From assembly GCA_947177165.1 (NCBI GenBank), contig CAMWTP010000017.1, forward strand, positions 23,635-87,634: a stretch of DNA of 64,000 nucleotides. Reading direction: 5' to 3'. The stretch comes from an uncultured Lachnospiraceae bacterium. Lineage in GTDB: Bacteria > Bacillota > Clostridia > Lachnospirales > Lachnospiraceae. Of this stretch, positions 61,428 to 64,000 are shown in pieces. A model generated the notes under the pieces. That model was not told where the DNA came from, searched no databases, and saw only the letters and a program-made list of their open reading frames with translations. The stretch's first letter is position 1. Every line of letters starts with the position of its first letter. The translations under genes and the position numbers were made by a program.

Positions 61428-63728
61428 TCATTTTCTCCTTCGATCCAATCCAAACGGCACTTTCACCTCTCCGTACAAGTTCACCGCATTCCCGGTAAAG
61501 CGCAGACAGACTTCATTCTTCCTTTCTTTTAAGAGATGTCCGATCTCAAACGTGTGGGGACTGTAGAAGCTGACACCTGCAAATATGCCATTGCACACAC
61601 ACTCCGCCATCTCCTCACCGCGGACCGTGAAGTGCTCTGTTCCCGTAAGACGCTGTCCATCTGAAACCGTGTAGACATACTGATATGTGACAGAATTTTC
61701 GTCGTTGTCTCTGTCCGAATCAACCTGTCTGAACCGATCTGTCCAGTCCCCAAGGAAGACTTTTTCCGCAGTTTTCATCCAGCCAGACTCCGGCCAGTAC
61801 TTTTTTGCGATGTGTTCTGTGCTCTCATCCAAAAGCAGCAACAGCTTCATCTCGCAGCGCTCCAATCGCACCTCAATATATGTACTATAATTATGTGATA
61901 TATTCTGCCCGGCACTGTCTTCGCCGCAGCACACACATGCTTCTGCGCGGTTCTCCCACAAATTAATCCACAACGGCTTTTTGCCCGACTGCAGCTCTTT
62001 TACACATACCTTTGTCTCAATCGTCTCCGCCCCCTCATTGGAAAACAGATACCATGAAACACCCTCTTTTTCCATGTGCACAGCTCTAAGGCACGGACAG
62101 TCATCTTCCGTCACCGCAGTCCGGTAATCACAGTCCTGTGATACACCGCCGCCAATTTGCCCTGCCGTCTTCTCCGGGCAGTCTCCACAAATCATATCCT
62201 GACAGTTATGCCTCGCATACAAAGCTGCCGCCTCATCCACTGTACGCACACCCGCAAGATACTCCGCATACGCTTCCTGCACCCGAAAACCATACAGATC
62301 GACCACCACTTCAAACTGACACGGACCAATGCACAGTCTGCCATCCCTGACCGCACAGTCTTTCAGCATCGCAGCTGGCAGATAGTGAAAATCAATCTGA
62401 TGCTCGTACAGCCCTGCCACTTCCCCAGCCGGCACACAGTTGCTGCCGCAGAGCACCGCCACCCTCGCCAGACTCACCGCATCTGTCATCAGACAGGAAA
62501 TGCGCTTCATATAATCCGAGAACAGGCGGTAATGCTGCCACCAGATATTATGCGGTCCCACATCGGGCGGGCGCTCCTCCTTCCTCGGTCCCGCCACGCT
62601 GTAATAAAATGCATGCGGCACAAACAGATTGACACCCCTGATTCCCAGCCAGTTGATGTACCATTTCATATCATATCCCTTGAAGTACCATGGAATATTT
62701 TTGCGGTTACACACGCCAAAACACTCATTCGCATTCCTCCTGCGCCCCAGATACCTCGCGATATCCGCCGGAAGCTTCGCCTGTACAGAATCAGACTCCC
62801 GGATTCCGCCCGTCTCAGGTGCGACTCTCCGCATGATCAGATCCTGTCCCGGAATGTGGAAATAAAATTCCTCCTCCACGTCGTCGCTCGCCTCGGGATG
62901 TCCCATCAGCGAAATGCCATGCGCCTCACACCACCGCGACAGACGGGCGTAATAGACTTCCCGCAGATGTTTCTTGATCAGCCTGTGATAAATCCGCGTC
63001 GTCCGGTTCTCCCCGCCGCAAAAAAGTTCCTCCAGCTCCTCGAGTTTCCCGTTCTCCGCAAGAATTTCCTCCTGCATTCCGTCCGCCCACTCCCTGAAAC
63101 CGCCTGCATTTCTGCCAAGCGGACAGGGCTCGTCCGTAAAAAATGCGATTATTGTGTCGCCAAAATAATCCTTCAGTTCCTGATAATAGCGCTCATGTGT
63201 CAGCCGGATAAACGCGTCGACCGCCTCTGGATTGAGGATGTCTGCAGACATCGGCGCACCGGGCTCACCGTCGTCTTCCCCGTAGTGAATACCGCGGATC
63301 GTGCCATGCGTAAAACCATATATGAGATACTTTCCGTCTGGAAACTGTGTGATCACCTGTCCTTCTTTTGCACTGTCCGCAAGGGTGATTCCCCTGGATG
63401 CATAGTCCGCATTCTCCGCCGCCACAAGCCCGTGCGCAGAGCCGGACGGGTACATTCCCTCATCATACAGCACTACTTTCATGTCCAGCCGTTCCGCGGT
63501 CTGCACCACATACTTCACTACCTTGAAATAGGATTCCGAGAGATACTGCATCCCCTCCGGCAATCCAATCCGCGGGTGCACGATAATGCCATTCACACCC
63601 TTTTGCACATAATCCGCCAGCTGCCGCGCGATCTCTTCCTCGTCTGGTTCATCATTGAAAAACCAGAATGGAATCGGCGTAAACTCCCTCGACGGGTTTA
63701 TGATATTGCTGAAAAATTGTTCTGACAT
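61428..63728 (-). CDS. GH106-like (rhamnosidase-type) glycoside hydrolase
   Basis: The 766-residue protein begins with a TIM-barrel-like region (TPIPFWFFNDEPDEEEIARQ; GIIVHPRIGLPEGMQYL; VVLYDEGMYPSGSAHGLV; TIIAFFTDEPCPLGR). It is followed by a second domain with WHYRL-type helices and C-terminal beta-sandwiches. The FWFWND-like opening and the IIVHPR motif match the GH106/alpha-L-rhamnosidase-like group; the glutamates in DEG and DEP are likely catalytic. No signal peptide is seen. With the GH28 downstream, it fits degradation of rhamnogalacturonan-type pectin inside the cell. Confidence 0.78.
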   Translation of the reverse strand: MSEQFFSNIINPSREFTPIPFWFFNDEPDEEEIARQLADYVQKGVNGIIVHPRIGLPEGMQYLSESYFKVVKYVVQTAERLDMKVVLYDEGMYPSGSAHGLVAAENADYASRGITLADSAKEGQVITQFPDGKYLIYGFTHGTIRGIHYGEDDGEPGAPMSADILNPEAVDAFIRLTHERYYQELKDYFGDTIIAFFTDEPCPLGRNAGGFREWADGMQEEILAENGKLEELEELFCGGENRTTRIYHRLIKKHLREVYYARLSRWCEAHGISLMGHPEASDDVEEEFYFHIPGQDLIMRRVAPETGGIRESDSVQAKLPADIARYLGRRRNANECFGVCNRKNIPWYFKGYDMKWYINWLGIRGVNLFVPHAFYYSVAGPRKEERPPDVGPHNIWWQHYRLFSDYMKRISCLMTDAVSLARVAVLCGSNCVPAGEVAGLYEHQIDFHYLPAAMLKDCAVRDGRLCIGPCQFEVVVDLYGFRVQEAYAEYLAGVRTVDEAAALYARHNCQDMICGDCPEKTAGQIGGGVSQDCDYRTAVTEDDCPCLRAVHMEKEGVSWYLFSNEGAETIETKVCVKELQSGKKPLWINLWENRAEACVCCGEDSAGQNISHNYSTYIEVRLERCEMKLLLLLDESTEHIAKKYWPESGWMKTAEKVFLGDWTDRFRQVDSDRDNDENSVTYQYVYTVSDGQRLTGTEHFTVRGEEMAECVCNGIFAGVSFYSPHTFEIGHLLKERKNEVCLRFTGNAVNLYGEVKVPFGLDRRRK

Positions 63729-63736
63729 AACAGATC

Positions 63737-64000
63737 TTACCCCCTATCCGCAGTCACATGAATGACAGTCTGCGCCATCTCCATTCCTGCTGCGAACGCT
63801 GTAATGCGCACGCGCCCTGTTCCTGTGATCCTGACCGCCACATCGGCCCTTCCCTGATAGAGATGGATACAATCGCTGCAGACAGGTTCCCAGCTCTTCA
63901 TATCCCCGTTCCACACACCCGCAATCTCTGCCGGACCTTCCACGCAAAACTGCACCTTCGCGCTTTCCCTGAAAACAGGGGTATTGTCAATATCGTATGC
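63737..64000 (-). CDS. C-terminal end of a GH2-like beta-glycosidase, cut by window edge
   Basis: The visible 87 residues read DNTPVFRESAKVQFCVEGPAE, then AGVWNGDMKSWEP and LYQGRADVAVRITG. These match the C-terminal Ig-like domain of GH2 beta-galactosidases (ND, GxxxVNGD). The start lies outside the window. It is followed after eight bases by the GH106-like gene, so it opens the visible part of the glycosidase operon. Confidence 0.75.
   Translation of the reverse strand, partial: AYDIDNTPVFRESAKVQFCVEGPAEIAGVWNGDMKSWEPVCSDCIHLYQGRADVAVRITGTGRVRITAFAAGMEMAQTVIHVTADRG

Noticed and set aside
62157..63725. Long plus-strand open frame (522 codons)
   Set aside because: It is antisense to the GH106-like gene; the composition is His/Arg/Leu-rich, as expected from a complement frame.
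1..64000. CRISPR array, tRNA, rRNA or IS elements
   Set aside because: No regularly spaced repeats, no cloverleaf with CCA-like end, no rRNA conserved stretches and no transposase gene were found by eye.

Overview
The window looks like chromosomal DNA from a Gram-positive gut clostridium, most likely a Lachnospiraceae member. The signs are SleB-type cell-wall hydrolases, AgrC/AgrA-like LytTR two-component pairs, a DUF6033-type protein, tandem ArsA-like ATPases with HSP20-like tails, a CD1871A-type CXXC peptide, clostridial-style acetolactate synthase and pectin-active glycosidases. Shine-Dalgarno sites are strong (GGAGG type), GC is intermediate, and most genes lie on the minus strand. I see no rRNA, tRNA, CRISPR array, intact insertion sequence or prophage.

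Layout. 1-8.8 kb: end of an AAA/PD-(D/E)XK nuclease, a SleB-like hydrolase, a LytTR two-component operon with a lipoprotein, an AP2-type protein, a GH25-like membrane protein lacking expected catalytic aspartates, and ApbE. 8.8-15 kb: TatD, a MarR-ArsA-small ORF-ArsA group with a repeat-rich control region, MgtE preceded by a mini-gene with a consensus promoter, and a Uma2-like remnant. 15-21.5 kb: a diguanylate cyclase, a FliD-C-like protein, a flotillin, a DUF6033-type protein and two unknowns. 21.8-27.4 kb: MalQ, an ECF sigma/RsgI-like anti-sigma pair beside a secreted Cys/His-rich protein, and a MerR/BtrH-like pair. 27.6-34.8 kb: an oxidoreductase, an Rpn-type nuclease, an AraC regulator, a TlpA-CXXC peptide-4Fe4S redox operon, an alpha/beta hydrolase and a lipoprotein. 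35-39.2 kb: two adjacent, non-identical DUF262 (GmrSD-like) proteins, the best candidate defence system here, next to an HxlR-like remnant. 39.6-43.5 kb: a MerR/tautomerase pair, a GNAT enzyme and a BlaI/BlaR1 pair with an internal duplication. 43.5-51.8 kb: one OmpR-type two-component system with two FtsX-type ABC transporters in a row. 52-55 kb: ilvB-ilvN behind a TetR regulator; matching operator-like sequences lie upstream of both. 55-59.5 kb: three uncharacterised proteins followed upstream by a second LytTR pair. 59.9-64 kb: GH28, a GH106-like enzyme and the end of a GH2-like enzyme, probably a plant cell-wall polysaccharide operon.

The most useful observations are the asymmetric DUF262 pair, the shared TetR/ilvBN operator, the strongly expressed mini-gene ahead of mgtE, the repeat-bearing leader of the ArsA operon, and two loci of leaderless, possibly exported proteins. 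Function calls rest on motifs read by eye; no database search was possible.
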